DNA of 64,000 nt, from contig CP119076.1 in assembly GCA_029027985.1 (NCBI GenBank), forward strand, positions 930,001 through 994,000, given 5' to 3'. The notes beneath the pieces are model-generated. The model was not told where the DNA came from, made no database searches, and saw only the letters and a list, made by a program, of their open reading frames with translations. Positions 9,859-21,316 of the stretch are shown here, piece after piece; the first letter of the stretch is position 1; each line of letters opens with the position of its first letter. Source of the DNA: Klebsiella aerogenes (lineage in GTDB: Bacteria; Pseudomonadota; Gammaproteobacteria; Enterobacterales; Enterobacteriaceae). A program made the position numbers and the translations under genes.

Positions 9859-12800
9859 CCGGAACCGCAGAGTCTCTTGACCCACTACGCTTGCCCCTGA
9901 CGGGCGAGCGGCTGATAGAAGCCTCCGCGGGCACCGGAAAAACCTTTACCATCGCCGCGCTCTATTTGCGGCTGCTGCTGGGGCTGGGCGGCGAATCCGC
10001 CTATCCCCGGCCGGTTAGCGTGGAAGAGCTGTTGGTCGTCACCTTTACCGAGGCGGCGACGGAAGAGCTGCGTGGACGTATCCGTAGTAATATTCATGAG
10101 CTGCGGATCGCCTGCCTGCGCGAAAGCTCCAGCAACCCCCTCTATGCCGCGCTGCTCGCGGAAATCACGGATAAAAACCAGGCGGCGCAAACGTTGATGC
10201 TGGCGGAGCGGCAGATGGATGAGGCCGCAGTCTTTACCATCCACGGTTTCTGCCAGCGCATGCTGAGCCTTAATGCCTTCGAATCCGGGATGCTGTTTGA
10301 GCAGCAACTGATCGAAGATGAATCCCGCCTACGTTATCAAGCCTGCGCTGACTTCTGGCGTCGCCACTGCTACCCGCTGCCGCGCGATATCGCCGCGGTG
10401 ATCCATGAACAGTGGAAAGGGCCGCGTGATCTGCTCAACGCGATTGACCGCTGGCTGCAAGGCGAAGCACCGCAGCTGAAATCGCCGCCGCCTGCAGAGG
10501 AGACGCTTGCTGAACGTCATCAGCAGATTCTGCAGCGCATCAATGCGCTGAAGCAGCAGTGGCGGGAACAGGTTGGCGAAATTGAAAATATACTGGAAAG
10601 TTCAGGCCTCGACCGACGTAAGTTCAACCGTGGCAACCAGGGGAAATGGATCGAAAAGGTCAACGCCTGGGCACAGGAAGAGACCCTCAGTTATCAGCTT
10701 CCCGATGCGCTGGAGAAATTCTCGCAACCGTTCCTTATTGAGCGCACGAAAGACGGCGGCGAACCGCCGCTGCATCCGCTTTTTAGCGCGGTAGAAGCGC
10801 TGCTTGCCTCGCCGCTCACCTTAAACGATCTGGTCATCGCCAGAGCGATGGTGGAGATCCGTGAAGCCGTCGCCCGCGAGAAACGCCGCCGCGGCGAACT
10901 GGGCTTTGACGATATGCTCAGCCGACTGGATGGCGCTCTGCGCGGCGACAGCGGCGAAGCGCTGGCCAGTGCCATTCGCCAGCGATTCCCGGTGGCGATG
11001 ATCGATGAGTTCCAGGATACCGATCCGCAGCAATACCGTATCTTTCGCCGCATCTGGCGCAGGCAGCCGGATACGGCGCTGCTGCTGATTGGCGATCCAA
11101 AACAGGCGATTTACGCCTTCCGCGGCGCCGACATCTTCACCTACATGAAGGCGCGCGGCGATGTTGCCGCCCACTATACGCTGGATACCAATTGGCGCTC
11201 AGCGCCAGGCATGGTGGAAAGCGTTAACCGTCTGTTCGGCCTGAGCAACAATCCCTTTATGTTCCGCGAGATCCCTTTCTTACCGGTGAGATCCGCGGCC
11301 AAAAATCAGGGATTGCGCTTCACCGTTGACGATCGGGCGGTCCCGGCGATGAACATGTGGTTAATGCCGGGAGAAGCCGTGGGTTCCGGTGACTATCAGA
11401 CCTTTATGGCGCAATTATGCGCGACCCAGATCCGTGACTGGCTTAGCGCCGGCCAGCAGGGGCGCGCGCTGTTGTGGCGCGGCGAGCAGGCTGAACCCGT
11501 ACGCGCGTCCGATATTACCGTGCTAGTGCGTAACCGTCAGGAAGCGGCGCTTATCCGCGATGCGTTGCAGTTGCTGGCGATTCCCTCGGTCTATCTCTCA
11601 AACCGCGATAGCGTTTTTGAAACCCCGGAAGCGCAGGAGTTGCTGTGGGTGCTGCAGGCCGTTCTGGCGCCTGAACGTGAAAACACGCTACGCAGCGCGC
11701 TGGCGACGGCCATGTTTGGCCTTAACGCTCAGGATATCGAAAACCTGAATCAGGATGAGCGCGCGTGGGATGAACTGGTTGAAGAGTTCAGCGAATACCG
11801 GCAGGTCTGGCGCCAGCGCGGCGTCATGCCGATGCTGCGCGCGCTGATGGGCGCGCGTCATATCGCTGAAAACCTGCTGGCGACCCACGGTGGCGAACGC
11901 CGTTTAACCGATATTCTGCATATCAGCGAGTTACTGCAAGAAGCGGCGAATCAACTGGAGAGCGAGCATGCGCTGGTGCGCTGGCTGACGCAACATATCG
12001 CCGAACCGGACAGCAATGCTTCCAACCAGCAGATGCGCCTGGAGAGCGATAAGCATCTGGTGCAAATCGTCACCATCCATAAATCGAAAGGTCTGGAATA
12101 TCCGCTGGTCTGGCTGCCGTTCATCGCCCGTTTCCGTAAACAGGATCAGGCTTTCTACCACGACCGCGACTCCTTCGCTGCGGTGCTCGACCTCGGGCAG
12201 GGGGAAAATAGCCTTGAGCTGGCGGAGGCAGAGCGACTGGCGGAAGACTTACGTTTGCTGTACGTGGCGTTAACTCGCGCGGTGTGGCACTGCAGCCTTG
12301 GCGTTGCCCCATTAAGCACCCGGCGCAGCGATAAGCCAGGCAACAGCGATTTTCATCATAGCGCCCTTGGCCGTTTGCTCCAGGATGGCGAGGCCATGGA
12401 CGCCGCGGGATTAGCCGCTCGGCTGCAGGCGTTCTGCAGCGATGATATCGTCCTCTGTGCGCCGATGACGCAGGATCAGACGCCGTGGCAGGCACCGGAA
12501 AGCGCGTTGCCGTCGCTCTCGGCGCGAACGCGCGATCGCCAGGTGATAGATGACTGGCGGGTGACCAGCTACTCTGGCCTGCAGCAGCATGGCTCCAGCG
12601 CCGGGCAGGATCTGCTGCCGCGTCTCGATATCGACGCCGCGGGTGTTGGCGAGGTGACGGAAGAGCCGCAGCTCACGCCGCATCAATTCCCGCGCGGCGC
12701 TTCGCCGGGGACGTTCCTGCACAGTCTGTTTGAAGACCTCGATTTCAGCCAGCCGGTGCCCGTTGACTGGATGGCGAAAAAGCTACAGCTACACGGCTTT

Positions 12801-13400
12801 GGCGAAGAATGGGCGCCGGTATTGAGCGAATGGCTGGACGGTGTGCTGCGTACGCGGTTGCCGGGTGCGGAAATCGCGCTAAATCAGCTCTGCGCGCGGG
12901 ATAAGCAGGTAGAAATGGCCTTCTATTTGCCGATTGAACAGCCGCTGGATCCGCTTAAGCTCGACGCGCTGATCCGCCGGTATGATCCGCTGTCGGTTGA
13001 TACCCCGACGCTCGACTTCCGTCAGGTACGCGGGATGTTGAAAGGTTTTATCGACCTCGTATTCCGTCACGACGGACGCTATTACCTGCTCGATTACAAA
13101 TCCAACTGGTTAGGCGAAGACCGCGAAGCCTACACCCGGCAGGCGATGACTCAGGCGATGCGCCTGCACCGTTATGACCTGCAGTATCAGCTGTATAGCC
13201 TGGCATTGCATCGTTATCTACGCCACCGGATTGCTGATTACCGCTATGAGCAGCACTTCGGCGGTGTTATTTATCTCTTCTTACGCGGCATGGACGGCCA
13301 GGAAGGCGGGCAGGGGATTTTCACTACCCGCCCGGCGCAGCCGCTCATTGACGGTCTCGATGCGCTATTTACCGGCGTTGAGCAGGAGGTGGACTCATGA
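9855..13400 (+). CDS. recB: RecBCD subunit RecB (3'-5' helicase and nuclease)
   Basis: UvrD-like helicase of 1181 residues. Walker A is EASAGTGKT at residues 22-30, [11 protein letters not shown] is the Walker B region, and [14 protein letters not shown] and [17 protein letters not shown] are later helicase motifs. The C-terminal nuclease has the metal and catalytic block [10 protein letters not shown] (Asp-Tyr-Lys) preceded by [11 protein letters not shown]. It degrades both strands before Chi and loads RecA after it. The start overlaps ptrA and the stop overlaps recD by ATGA junctions, supporting one polycistronic message. Confidence 0.98.
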   Translation: MTGTAESLDPLRLPLTGERLIEASAGTGKTFTIAALYLRLLLGLGGESAYPRPVSVEELLVVTFTEAATEELRGRIRSNIHELRIACLRESSSNPLYAALLAEITDKNQAAQTLMLAERQMDEAAVFTIHGFCQRMLSLNAFESGMLFEQQLIEDESRLRYQACADFWRRHCYPLPRDIAAVIHEQWKGPRDLLNAIDRWLQGEAPQLKSPPPAEETLAERHQQILQRINALKQQWREQVGEIENILESSGLDRRKFNRGNQGKWIEKVNAWAQEETLSYQLPDALEKFSQPFLIERTKDGGEPPLHPLFSAVEALLASPLTLNDLVIARAMVEIREAVAREKRRRGELGFDDMLSRLDGALRGDSGEALASAIRQRFPVAMIDEFQDTDPQQYRIFRRIWRRQPDTALLLIGDPKQAIYAFRGADIFTYMKARGDVAAHYTLDTNWRSAPGMVESVNRLFGLSNNPFMFREIPFLPVRSAAKNQGLRFTVDDRAVPAMNMWLMPGEAVGSGDYQTFMAQLCATQIRDWLSAGQQGRALLWRGEQAEPVRASDITVLVRNRQEAALIRDALQLLAIPSVYLSNRDSVFETPEAQELLWVLQAVLAPERENTLRSALATAMFGLNAQDIENLNQDERAWDELVEEFSEYRQVWRQRGVMPMLRALMGARHIAENLLATHGGERRLTDILHISELLQEAANQLESEHALVRWLTQHIAEPDSNASNQQMRLESDKHLVQIVTIHKSKGLEYPLVWLPFIARFRKQDQAFYHDRDSFAAVLDLGQGENSLELAEAERLAEDLRLLYVALTRAVWHCSLGVAPLSTRRSDKPGNSDFHHSALGRLLQDGEAMDAAGLAARLQAFCSDDIVLCAPMTQDQTPWQAPESALPSLSARTRDRQVIDDWRVTSYSGLQQHGSSAGQDLLPRLDIDAAGVGEVTEEPQLTPHQFPRGASPGTFLHSLFEDLDFSQPVPVDWMAKKLQLHGFGEEWAPVLSEWLDGVLRTRLPGAEIALNQLCARDKQVEMAFYLPIEQPLDPLKLDALIRRYDPLSVDTPTLDFRQVRGMLKGFIDLVFRHDGRYYLLDYKSNWLGEDREAYTRQAMTQAMRLHRYDLQYQLYSLALHRYLRHRIADYRYEQHFGGVIYLFLRGMDGQEGGQGIFTTRPAQPLIDGLDALFTGVEQEVDS

Positions 13401-15235
13401 CCATGGATGAACTGTTGCTGGCCGCCGCCGAGCAGCGCTTGTTGCGGCCTCTGGACGCGCAGTTTGCGCTGATGGTGGCGCAGGACGCGCATCCGGCGGT
13501 GAAGCTGGCCGCCGCGTTGCTGAGTCGGGATGCCGGCGAAGGACATGTCTGCCTGCCGCTGTCGCGTCTTAACGGCGAGGAGATGCTGAGCGGCAAAGCC
13601 GGTGAGATCCACGATCAATTACTGGCGCTGGTGGGGATGCCGGAAGATTGGCCGGCGCTGCTGCTCTCTTCATCGGCGGTGAGTCGCGGCGATGAACCGA
13701 CGCCGATGATTTTGTGCGGCGACAGGCTCTATCTGAACCGCATGTGGCATAACGAGCTGACCGTCGCGCGCTTCTTTAACGAGGCGAATCGGGTGCAGGA
13801 GGTCGATGAAGCGCGGCTAACGGCAACGCTGAATGCGCTCTTTCCCCCGACGGACGATATCGACTGGCAAAAAGTTGCCGCTGCGGTGGCGCTGACCCGA
13901 CGTATTTCGGTGATTTCCGGCGGCCCTGGCACCGGTAAGACCACCACCGTCGCGAAGCTGCTGGCGGCGCTGATTCAGATGAACGATAGCTCGCGCTGTC
14001 GTATTCGTCTGGCGGCGCCGACCGGGAAAGCGGCTGCGCGTCTGACTGAATCACTGGGAGCGGCGCTACGAAAGCTACCGCTCAGCGAGGAGCAGAAAGC
14101 GTTGATTCCCGCCGAGGCCAGCACATTGCATCGCCTGCTGGGCGCTCAGCCCGGCAGCCAGAGAATGCGTTACCATGCGGGTAACCCACTGCACCTCGAT
14201 GTGCTGGTGGTTGATGAGGCGTCGATGATCGACTTACCCATGATGTCGCGCCTGATTGATGCCTTGCCGGAACATGGGCGGGTGATATTCCTCGGTGACC
14301 GTGACCAGCTGGCTTCGGTGGAAGCCGGGGCGGTGCTCGGCGATATCTGCGCCTGGGCGACTTCCGGCTACACCGCCGGGCGGGCTGAGGAGCTATCGCG
14401 GCTGACCGCTTCGCCAGTACCGGTGGGGGATGGGCAAACCGCCGGCGCGCTGCGCGATAGCCTGTGTCTGCTGCAAAAAAGCTACCGCTTTGGCAGCCAT
14501 TCCGGCATCGGCAGTCTGGCGCGGGCGGTCAATGCTGGCGCGCGCGCGGAGGTGAAAGCGACGTTGCATCATCCGTTCGACGACATTGCTCTTCATCCGT
14601 TGAGTACCACCGAAGAGTATGAAACGATGTTGGCTGCGGCGCAGGAGGGCTATGGTCGCTATCTGAAGCTACGCCGCGAACAGGCCGCGCCGGAAGAGAT
14701 GATTGCCGCCTTCGGCGAGTTTCAGTTGCTGTGCGCGCTGCGCGAAGGGCCATATGGCGTCAGTGGCGTGAATGAGCAACTGGAGCAAATGCTTAACCGT
14801 AAGCGGGTGATTACGTTACCGCGCCATTCGCGCTGGTACGATGGTCGGCCGGTGATGATATCGCGCAACGATAGCGCGCTGGGGCTGTTTAACGGCGATA
14901 TCGGTATTGCGTTGGAAAGGGACGGCGAGCTGCGCGTATGGTTCCTGATGCCCGATGGCACGATTAAATCGGTGCCGCCGAGCCGCCTGCCGGAGCACGA
15001 TACCGCCTGGGCGATGACGGTACATAAGTCTCAGGGGTCGGAATTCGATCATGCCGCGCTGATCCTACCGTCGCGCAGCGTACCGCTGGTGACCCGTGAG
15101 CTGGTCTATACCGCAATCACCCGCGCTAAGCAGCGTTTGTCGCTTTACGCTGATGAGCGGGTGCTGGCGCAGGCCGTCGTGACGCGTACCGAGCGACGCA
15201 GCGGTCTGGCGGAGATTTTCGCGCAGAATGGGTAG
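13397..15235 (+). CDS. recD: RecBCD subunit RecD (5'-3' helicase)
   Basis: SF1B helicase of 612 residues, slightly longer than the E. coli protein. Walker A is [11 protein letters not shown] near residue 175, followed by [19 protein letters not shown] (Walker B), [19 protein letters not shown], and the C-terminal [20 protein letters not shown] motif. It moves on the 5' strand of a DNA end and restrains RecA loading until Chi. Its TAG stop codon is the first TAG of the REP array that begins here (GGGTAGCCCGG), so the repeat supplies the end of the gene. Start overlaps recB by ATGA. Confidence 0.97.
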   Translation: MTMDELLLAAAEQRLLRPLDAQFALMVAQDAHPAVKLAAALLSRDAGEGHVCLPLSRLNGEEMLSGKAGEIHDQLLALVGMPEDWPALLLSSSAVSRGDEPTPMILCGDRLYLNRMWHNELTVARFFNEANRVQEVDEARLTATLNALFPPTDDIDWQKVAAAVALTRRISVISGGPGTGKTTTVAKLLAALIQMNDSSRCRIRLAAPTGKAAARLTESLGAALRKLPLSEEQKALIPAEASTLHRLLGAQPGSQRMRYHAGNPLHLDVLVVDEASMIDLPMMSRLIDALPEHGRVIFLGDRDQLASVEAGAVLGDICAWATSGYTAGRAEELSRLTASPVPVGDGQTAGALRDSLCLLQKSYRFGSHSGIGSLARAVNAGARAEVKATLHHPFDDIALHPLSTTEEYETMLAAAQEGYGRYLKLRREQAAPEEMIAAFGEFQLLCALREGPYGVSGVNEQLEQMLNRKRVITLPRHSRWYDGRPVMISRNDSALGLFNGDIGIALERDGELRVWFLMPDGTIKSVPPSRLPEHDTAWAMTVHKSQGSEFDHAALILPSRSVPLVTRELVYTAITRAKQRLSLYADERVLAQAVVTRTERRSGLAEIFAQNG

Positions 15236-15858
15236 CCCGGATAAGGCGCAGGCCGCCATCCGGTGATGCTCCCTGCTGTCGCTGCGCTTAGCAGGGCTAC
15301 AGTTCTATACCGTCGGGTAGCCCGGATAAGGCGCAAGCCGCCATCCGGTGATGCTCCCTGCTGTCGCTGCGCTTAGCAGGGCTACGGTTCTATACCGTCG
15401 GGTAGCCCGGATAAGGCGCAAGCCGCCATCCGGTGATGTTCCCTGCTCGCGCTGCGCTTAGCAGGGCTACGGTTCTATGCCGTTGGGTAGTCCGGATAAG
15501 GCGCAAGCCGCCATCCGGTGATGTTCCCTGCTGTCGCTGCGCTTAGCAGGGCTACAGTTCTATACCGTCGGGTAGCCCGGATAAGGCGTAAGCCGCCATC
15601 CGGTGATGTTCCCTGCTGTCGCTGCGCTTAGCAGGGCTACGGTTCTATGCCGTTGGATAGCCCGGATAAGGCGCAAGCCGCCATCCAGTGATGTTCCCTG
15701 CTGTCGCTGCGCTTAGCAGGGCTACGGTTCTATGCTGTTTGGTAGCCCGGATAAGGCGCAAGCCGCCATCCGGTGATGTTCCCTGCTGTCGCTGCGCTTA
15801 GCAGGGCTACGGTTCTATGTCGTTGGGTAGCCCGGATAAGGCGTCAGCCGCCATCCGG
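15233..15858. repeat. Tandem array of seven 85-bp REP/BIME units plus a partial eighth
   Basis: The core GTAGCCCGGATAAGGCG recurs at an exact 85-bp period: the ATAAGGCG motif begins at 15241, 15326, 15411, 15496, 15581, 15666, 15751 and 15836. Each unit holds a REP palindrome (CCCGGATAAGGCG...GCCGCCATCCGG) and a second hairpin (CCCTGCT, 12-nt loop, AGCAGGG) ending in CTAC, so it is bounded by GTAG and its complement, the mark of REPs handled by RAYT transposases. Units differ by a few substitutions only. The array fills the whole space between convergent recD and argA and may stop transcription from both. No transposase gene is in the window. Confidence 0.95.
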
Positions 15859-15870
15859 GGGAGTTATTCG

Positions 15871-17202
15871 TTAGCTCAGGTCAGCCATCAGTACCTTCGA
15901 ACGGCGCTGATAGTTGTACATCTCTTTTTTACTCTCCGGCAGCAAATCAATATCCACCGGGGTAAAACCGCGCTCCTGGAACCAGTGGATGCTGCGGGTT
16001 GTCAGCACGAACAGCTTGCTGAGCCCCATCTGCTTCGCCTGAGTAGCGATACGGCTGAGCAGCACCTCGCCGCGTGACGAACTGCGGTAATCCGGATGTA
16101 CTGCGACACAAGCCATTTCGCCGATTTTCTCCTCCGGGAACGGATAGAGCGCGGCGCAGGCGATTGTGGTGTTATCGCGTTGAATGATGGTGAATTTGTC
16201 TATCTCCATTTCCAACTGTTCGCGCGAGCGGCGCACCAGTATTCCCTGCTGTTCCAGCGGACTGATAAGATCAAGAATACCGCCGATATCGTTAATGGTC
16301 GCCCGGCGGATCTGCTCGGCGCTCTCCATCACAATCTGCGTGCCGATACCATCGCGTGAGAACAACTCCTGCAGTAACGCGCCATCTTCCTGATAGCTAA
16401 TCAGGTGGCAGCGGCGCACGCCGCTACGGCAGGCTTTTACCGCACCGCGCAGGAAACGTACGGTGCCGGAGTTGTAATCCTCTTCCGCCTCCAGCGCTTC
16501 TACCCTCGCCTGTGCCTCGTTCGGGAACAGTTCGGAGACAATCTCGCCATGTTGATCATAGACCCCTTGCGACGAGCAGAAGCCGATCATTTTTTCAGCT
16601 TTTAGCTTCACCGCCAGCTGAGTGGCAATCTCTTCGGAGGTGAGGTTGAAGCTCTCGCCGGTCACGGAAACCGCCACTGGCCCCATCAGCACAATTGCGC
16701 CGCTGTCCAACTGGCGATGGATGGCTTCTTCGTCGATACGGCGGATACGGCCGCTGTGACAGTAATCCACGCCATCATCGACGCCGAGCGGTTGGGCGAT
16801 AATAAAGTTGCCGCTGACCACATTGATATGCGCGCCCTGTAGAGGCGTATTGCCGAGGCTCATCGACAGACGAGCGGTAATTTCCAGCTGCAGCATACCG
16901 GCAGCCTGCTTAACCAGTTCGAGGGTTTTGGCATCGGTTACGCGAGTTTGTTTGTGATAGACCGGCTCGTGGTGGTGTTCCGCGAGATTGGCGTCAATTT
17001 GCGGGCGTGCGCCATAGACCACAACCAGACGAATGCCGAGGCTATGCAATAAACCAATGTCATTGACTATGCTGGAAAAGTTATCATGCTCAATGGCTTC
17101 ACCACCCAGCATGATGACAAACGTTTTTCCCCGGTGCGCGTTAATATAGGGGACAGAATGGCGGAATCCTTCGACCAGTTCAGTGCGACGCTCCTTCACC
17201 AT
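15871..17202 (-). CDS. argA: Amino-acid N-acetyltransferase (N-acetylglutamate synthase)
   Basis: First step of arginine biosynthesis: acetyl-CoA plus glutamate gives N-acetylglutamate. The 443-residue protein equals E. coli ArgA in length. The N-terminal amino-acid-kinase-like domain binds arginine for feedback inhibition ([15 protein letters not shown] near residue 29), and the C-terminal GNAT acetyltransferase domain contains [18 protein letters not shown] and ends [26 protein letters not shown]. The start at 17202 is preceded by GAGGG. Two ARG boxes lie just upstream. It faces recD across the REP array. Confidence 0.97.
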   Translation of the reverse strand: MVKERRTELVEGFRHSVPYINAHRGKTFVIMLGGEAIEHDNFSSIVNDIGLLHSLGIRLVVVYGARPQIDANLAEHHHEPVYHKQTRVTDAKTLELVKQAAGMLQLEITARLSMSLGNTPLQGAHINVVSGNFIIAQPLGVDDGVDYCHSGRIRRIDEEAIHRQLDSGAIVLMGPVAVSVTGESFNLTSEEIATQLAVKLKAEKMIGFCSSQGVYDQHGEIVSELFPNEAQARVEALEAEEDYNSGTVRFLRGAVKACRSGVRRCHLISYQEDGALLQELFSRDGIGTQIVMESAEQIRRATINDIGGILDLISPLEQQGILVRRSREQLEMEIDKFTIIQRDNTTIACAALYPFPEEKIGEMACVAVHPDYRSSSRGEVLLSRIATQAKQMGLSKLFVLTTRSIHWFQERGFTPVDIDLLPESKKEMYNYQRRSKVLMADLS

Positions 17203-17213
17203 GACAAACCCTC

Positions 17214-17251
17214 AATGCATGATTATTCGTAATAAATGTATTTTTATTCTG
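17214..17251 (-). promoter_or_regulatory. Tandem ArgR operators (ARG boxes) of argA
   Basis: Two 18-bp boxes, 17214-17231 and 17234-17251, each follow the ARG pattern (TGNAT-AT-rich-ATTC): ATGCATGATTATTCGT and ATGTATTTTTATTCTG. The 2-3 bp spacing is canonical for a hexameric arginine repressor bound to one face of the helix. They lie 12-49 bp upstream of the argA start codon. Basis: consensus match seen directly; function from the known argA regulon. Confidence 0.85.
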
Positions 17252-17427
17252 TTTTGCTTCATGGCGCAAGCCCTAATTTGTCACTAATTTGCGAAAATAA
17301 TGTGACAAAACCTTATGTGTCAAAGTTTGTTTACCCTTTTATAGATGACAGGTTATGCGGCTTTCGTTAAAGTTTCTGGTCAATCTGTTCATTTTGGCTT
17401 CAAACGCGTTTTTTGCTTGGGAGTGGC

Positions 17428-18681
17428 ATGTCGGGATACAAGTCGGGATTAAGCCGCCGTCGTTTTTTACAAGGGGCGGGCGCCATGTGGTTAATGAGTG
17501 TGAGTCCGGTTGGTTTGGCCGCCGTCGCGCAGGTGGTTGCTGTGCGTATCTGGCCGTCGTCGACCTACACCCGCGTCACGGTGGAATCCAATCATGTACT
17601 GAAATATCGGCAGTTTGCCTTAAGCAACCCTGAGCGAGTGGTAGTGGATATTGAAGGCGTTAACCTGAACTCGGTCCTGAAAGGGATGGGCGGGCAGATC
17701 CGCGATGACGACCCCTATATTAAATCCGCGCGGGTGGGGCAGTTCGACCCGCAAACCGTGCGTATGGTGTTTGAACTCAAGCAAAACGTCAAACCGCAGC
17801 TGTTTGCGCTGGCGCCAGTTGCTGGCTTCAAAGAGCGTCTGGTAATGGATCTCTATCCGTCAACGGCTACCGATGTGCAGGATCCGCTGTTGGCGCTGCT
17901 GGAAGATTACAACAAAGGCGATCTGGAACGGCAGGTGCCGCCAGCGGAAAGCGGGCCGCAGCCAGGCAAAGCCGGGCGCGATCGTCCTATTGTTATCATG
18001 CTCGATCCGGGTCACGGCGGCGAAGACTCCGGGGCGATTGGCAAATATCACACTCGCGAGAAAGACGTAGTGCTGCAGATTGCCCGCCGATTGCGCGCGC
18101 TTATTGAGCGCGAGGGCAATATGAAGGTCTATATGACCCGTAATGAAGACGTATTTATTCCGTTAAAGGTGCGCGTGGCTAAGGCGCAGAAACAGCGTGC
18201 CGACCTGTTTGTGTCGATCCACGCCGATGCTTTTACCAGCCGCCAGCCAAGCGGTTCTTCCGTTTTTGCGCTGTCGACGAAGGGCGCCACCAGCACCGCG
18301 GCAAAATACCTCGCGCAAACCCAGAACGCCTCGGATTTAATCGGCGGGGTCAGCAAGAGCGGCGATCGCTACGTTGACCACACCATGTTCGATATGGTGC
18401 AGTCGCTGACCATTGCCGATAGCCTGAAGTTCGGTAAAGCGGTGCTGCAAAAAATGGGCAGTATCAATAAGCTGCATAAGAATGCGGTAGAGCAGGCGGG
18501 TTTTGCGGTACTGAAGGCGCCGGATATCCCCTCGATTCTGGTCGAAACCGCCTTTATCAGTAACGTTGAAGAAGAGCGCAAACTGAAAACGGCGAAATTC
18601 CAGCAGGAAGTTGCGGAGTCGATTCTGGCGGGGATTAAAGCCTACTTCGCTGATGGCGCGACGTTGGCCAGACGCGGATAA
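17428..18681 (+). CDS. amiC: N-acetylmuramoyl-L-alanine amidase AmiC
   Basis: Periplasmic zinc amidase that cleaves septal peptidoglycan during daughter-cell separation and is activated by NlpD. A twin-arginine signal is clear: [16 protein letters not shown]. An AMIN domain for septal targeting follows, then the Amidase_3 domain with zinc ligands in [12 protein letters not shown], the downstream [13 protein letters not shown] glutamate and SIHADAF, and the catalytic-site block [10 protein letters not shown] start at ATG 17428, behind GGGAG, which gives 417 residues as in E. coli; an in-frame TTG five codons upstream is less likely. Confidence 0.96.
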   Translation: MSGYKSGLSRRRFLQGAGAMWLMSVSPVGLAAVAQVVAVRIWPSSTYTRVTVESNHVLKYRQFALSNPERVVVDIEGVNLNSVLKGMGGQIRDDDPYIKSARVGQFDPQTVRMVFELKQNVKPQLFALAPVAGFKERLVMDLYPSTATDVQDPLLALLEDYNKGDLERQVPPAESGPQPGKAGRDRPIVIMLDPGHGGEDSGAIGKYHTREKDVVLQIARRLRALIEREGNMKVYMTRNEDVFIPLKVRVAKAQKQRADLFVSIHADAFTSRQPSGSSVFALSTKGATSTAAKYLAQTQNASDLIGGVSKSGDRYVDHTMFDMVQSLTIADSLKFGKAVLQKMGSINKLHKNAVEQAGFAVLKAPDIPSILVETAFISNVEEERKLKTAKFQQEVAESILAGIKAYFADGATLARRG

Positions 18682-18687
18682 AAAAAT

Positions 18688-18710
18688 AGCGCCTTAGGGC
18701 GCTTTTTTTA
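18688..18710 (+). terminator. Intrinsic terminator of amiC
   Basis: Stem AGCGCC/GGCGCT with loop TTAG followed by seven T, a few bases after the amiC stop codon. Confidence 0.9.
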
Positions 18711-18738
18711 GATAGAAACCTTTACGGACGCCAGAAAC

Positions 18739-18761
18739 AAAAAAACACCCTTGAGGGTGTT
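18739..18761 (-). terminator. Intrinsic terminator of the initiator-tRNA operon
   Basis: Read on the minus strand: AACACCC, loop TCAA, GGGTGTT, then a T run. It lies 8 bp past the 3' end of the last tRNA and closes the three-gene tRNA transcript. Confidence 0.88.
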
Positions 18762-18769
18762 CATTGTAT

Positions 18770-18846
<77 letters not shown>

Positions 18847-18899
18847 TCCGTCATTTCTACGATTTAAACTACTCGTACAAATCAATATCAGATTGTAAT

Positions 18900-18976
<77 letters not shown>

Positions 18977-19021
18977 TCCGAGTTTACTCTTCCATCGAGT
19001 AAATTTGCTTCTGATTTTAAT

Positions 19022-19098
<77 letters not shown>

Positions 19099-19111
19099 TC
19101 CGTGGAAGCGC

Positions 19112-19139
19112 ACTATACTCCGCTAGCGTTCTGATGCAA
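19112..19139 (-). promoter_or_regulatory. Promoter of the initiator-tRNA operon with GC-rich discriminator
   Basis: On the minus strand: TTGCAT, 16 bp, TATAGT, then GCGCTTCC. The GC-rich stretch after the -10 is the discriminator typical of stable-RNA promoters repressed by (p)ppGpp and DksA. Seen directly in the sequence; regulation is inferred from the promoter class. Confidence 0.8.
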
Positions 19140-19310
19140 CCTTTTTTCGTATAAATCGTCAATTTTGTAAAAACTGGCGGCTAAAAAGCCAGTTATGGAT
19201 GAATTTTTACACAATTTGGGCCGCGGTACGCTTTCGCGCATTTCATTAGCCGCGGGGGTTTGTTATCTTCATCACGCACTAAGGCTTAGCAGCAATAAAG
19301 AAGAGATACC

Positions 19311-20408
19311 ATGAAAGGACGTTGGGCAAAATATGTAGCGACGGGAGCAATGTTGGCGATGCTTGCCGCTTGTTCCTCGAAACCGACCGATCGCGGTCAG
19401 CAATATAGTGATGGCAAGTTTACCCAGCCGTTTTCATTAGTAAACCAACCTGATGCCGTAGGCGCGCCGATTAATGCTGGTGACTTCTCCCAGCAGGTTG
19501 GCCAGATTCGTAGCGCCTCTCCACGCCTTTATAATAGCCAGAGCGGCGTATATAGCGCGATCCAGGAGTGGTTGCGCGCTGGCGGCGATACCCGCACGCT
19601 GCGCCAGTTCGGTATCGATGCCTGGCAGATGCAGGGCGCCGATAACTATGGCAACGTCCAGTTTACCGGCTACTACACCCCGGTGGTGCAGGCCCGCCAT
19701 ACCCGTCAGGGCGAGTTCCAGTATCCTATTTATCGCATGCCGCCGAAAAACGGCAAACTGCCTTCCCGTGCCAGCATTTATGCCGGTGCGCTCAGCGACA
19801 ACTACGTGCTGGCTTACAGCAACTCGCTGATGGATAACTTCATCATGGATGTGCAGGGCAGCGGTTACATCGATTTCGGCGACGGTTCGCCGCTTAACTT
19901 CTTCAGCTATTCCGGTAAAAACGGCTGGCCCTATCGCAGTATTGGCAAAGTGCTGATCGATCGCGGCGAAGTGAAGCGCGAGGATATGTCGATGCAGGCC
20001 ATCCGCGAATGGGGCGAAAAGCATAGCGAAGCGGAAGTGCGTGAGCTACTGGAGCAGAACCCCTCTTTTGTCTTCTTTAAACCGCAGTCCTACGCGCCGG
20101 TGAAAGGGGCGAGCGCGGTGCCGTTGATTGGCCGCGCGTCGGTCGCTTCCGACCGTTCAATCATCCCGCCGGGAACCACCTTGCTGGCAGAGGTGCCTCT
20201 GCTGGATAATAACGGCAAGTTTAACGGTCAGTACGAGCTGCGCCTGATGGTGGCGCTGGATGTCGGTGGGGCGATTAAGGGCCAGCACTTCGATATCTAC
20301 CAGGGCATTGGCCCGGATGCTGGTCACCGTGCTGGTTGGTATAACCACTATGGTCGCGTATGGGTGCTGAAAAACGCCCCAGGCGCCGGTAGCGTCTTTA
20401 ATGGCTAA
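19311..20408 (+). CDS. mltA: Membrane-bound lytic murein transglycosylase A
   Basis: Outer-membrane lipoprotein that cleaves the glycan between MurNAc and GlcNAc, leaving 1,6-anhydroMurNAc. The signal peptide ends in the lipobox LAAC with lipidated C21; the next residues are Ser-Ser, not Asp, so it should go to the outer membrane. The MltA body domain is followed by the C-terminal 3D domain with its aspartates (ALDVGGAIKGQHFDIY and GPDAG). The 365-residue length matches E. coli. It stands alone, 212 bp after the tRNA genes. Confidence 0.96.
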   Translation: MKGRWAKYVATGAMLAMLAACSSKPTDRGQQYSDGKFTQPFSLVNQPDAVGAPINAGDFSQQVGQIRSASPRLYNSQSGVYSAIQEWLRAGGDTRTLRQFGIDAWQMQGADNYGNVQFTGYYTPVVQARHTRQGEFQYPIYRMPPKNGKLPSRASIYAGALSDNYVLAYSNSLMDNFIMDVQGSGYIDFGDGSPLNFFSYSGKNGWPYRSIGKVLIDRGEVKREDMSMQAIREWGEKHSEAEVRELLEQNPSFVFFKPQSYAPVKGASAVPLIGRASVASDRSIIPPGTTLLAEVPLLDNNGKFNGQYELRLMVALDVGGAIKGQHFDIYQGIGPDAGHRAGWYNHYGRVWVLKNAPGAGSVFNG

Positions 20409-20485
20409 CCCGGCTCCCCGTGCTTATCCCCGGGGAACGTAGTCCAGGGCCTGCCTTTGCGGGCCTTATTTCATTCTGAGGTGAT

Positions 20486-21316
20486 ATGTCTGTTGTAATC
20501 AGCGACGTCTGGCGCCAGCGTTTTGGCGGTACAGCGCGTTTATATGGTGAAAAAGCGCTGCAGTGTTTTGCTGATGCGCACGTGTGCGTCGTTGGTATCG
20601 GCGGGGTGGGGTCGTGGGCGGCGGAAGCGCTGGCGAGAACCGGAATTGGTGCGATCACGCTTATCGATATGGATGATGTGTGCGTCACCAATACCAACCG
20701 TCAGATTCATGCGCTCGGCGGTAACGTCGGATTAGCGAAAGCGGAAGTCATGGCCGAGCGTATTCGCCTGATTAATCCGGAGTGCCGGGTCACGGTCGTG
20801 GATGATTTCATTACGCCGGAAAACGTGGCGGAGTATCTTGGCGCGGGTTTTAGCTATGTTATTGACGCTATTGACAGCGTGCGGCCGAAAGCGGCGCTAA
20901 TCGCCTGGTGTCGCCGCTACAAGGTACCGTTGGTGACGACCGGCGGGGCCGGTGGGCAAATCGATCCGACGCAGATCCAGGTCGTCGATCTGGCGAAAAC
21001 TATCCAGGATCCGCTGGCGGCAAAATTGCGTGAGCGGTTGAAAAGCCAGTTTGGCGTGGTGAAGAACAGTAAAGGTAAACTGGGTGTAGATTGCGTCTTC
21101 TCAACCGAAGCACTGGTCTATCCGCAGGCGGACGGTAGCGTGTGCGCGATGAAAAGCACCGCGGAAGGGCCGAAGCGGATGGATTGTGCTTCCGGGTTCG
21201 GCGCGGCGACAATGGTCACCGCGACCTTTGGTTTTGTCGCTGTATCTCACGCCTTGAAGAAGATGTTGGCGAAAGCGCAGCGCGAGCAAGGAACATCCCC
21301 GGATGGCGGTGCGTAG
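20486..21316 (+). CDS. tcdA: tRNA threonylcarbamoyladenosine dehydratase TcdA
   Basis: E1-like ATP-dependent enzyme (former csdL/ygdL) that converts t6A to cyclic t6A in tRNAs. The nucleotide-binding loop is VVGIGGVGSWAAEAL near residue 35, with NRQIHAL and VIDAIDSVRPKAALI as in ThiF/MoeB proteins. It lies beside csdE and csdA, which supply sulfur relay partners. The product is 276 residues, several more than K-12: the last ten or so (ending TSPDGGA) and the stop codon are encoded inside a REP element, so the tail is repeat-derived. Confidence 0.95.
   Translation: MSVVISDVWRQRFGGTARLYGEKALQCFADAHVCVVGIGGVGSWAAEALARTGIGAITLIDMDDVCVTNTNRQIHALGGNVGLAKAEVMAERIRLINPECRVTVVDDFITPENVAEYLGAGFSYVIDAIDSVRPKAALIAWCRRYKVPLVTTGGAGGQIDPTQIQVVDLAKTIQDPLAAKLRERLKSQFGVVKNSKGKLGVDCVFSTEALVYPQADGSVCAMKSTAEGPKRMDCASGFGAATMVTATFGFVAVSHALKKMLAKAQREQGTSPDGGA

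Noticed and set aside
1750-14210. Chi octamers GCTGGTGG, for example at 1750 and inside recD at 14203
   Set aside because: Chi is frequent in enteric genomes; the presence of copies in or near recBCD is expected by chance and codon use.
15233-15858. CRISPR array
   Set aside because: The spacers are as conserved as the repeats and the whole 85-bp unit is repeated; there are no unique spacers and no cas genes.
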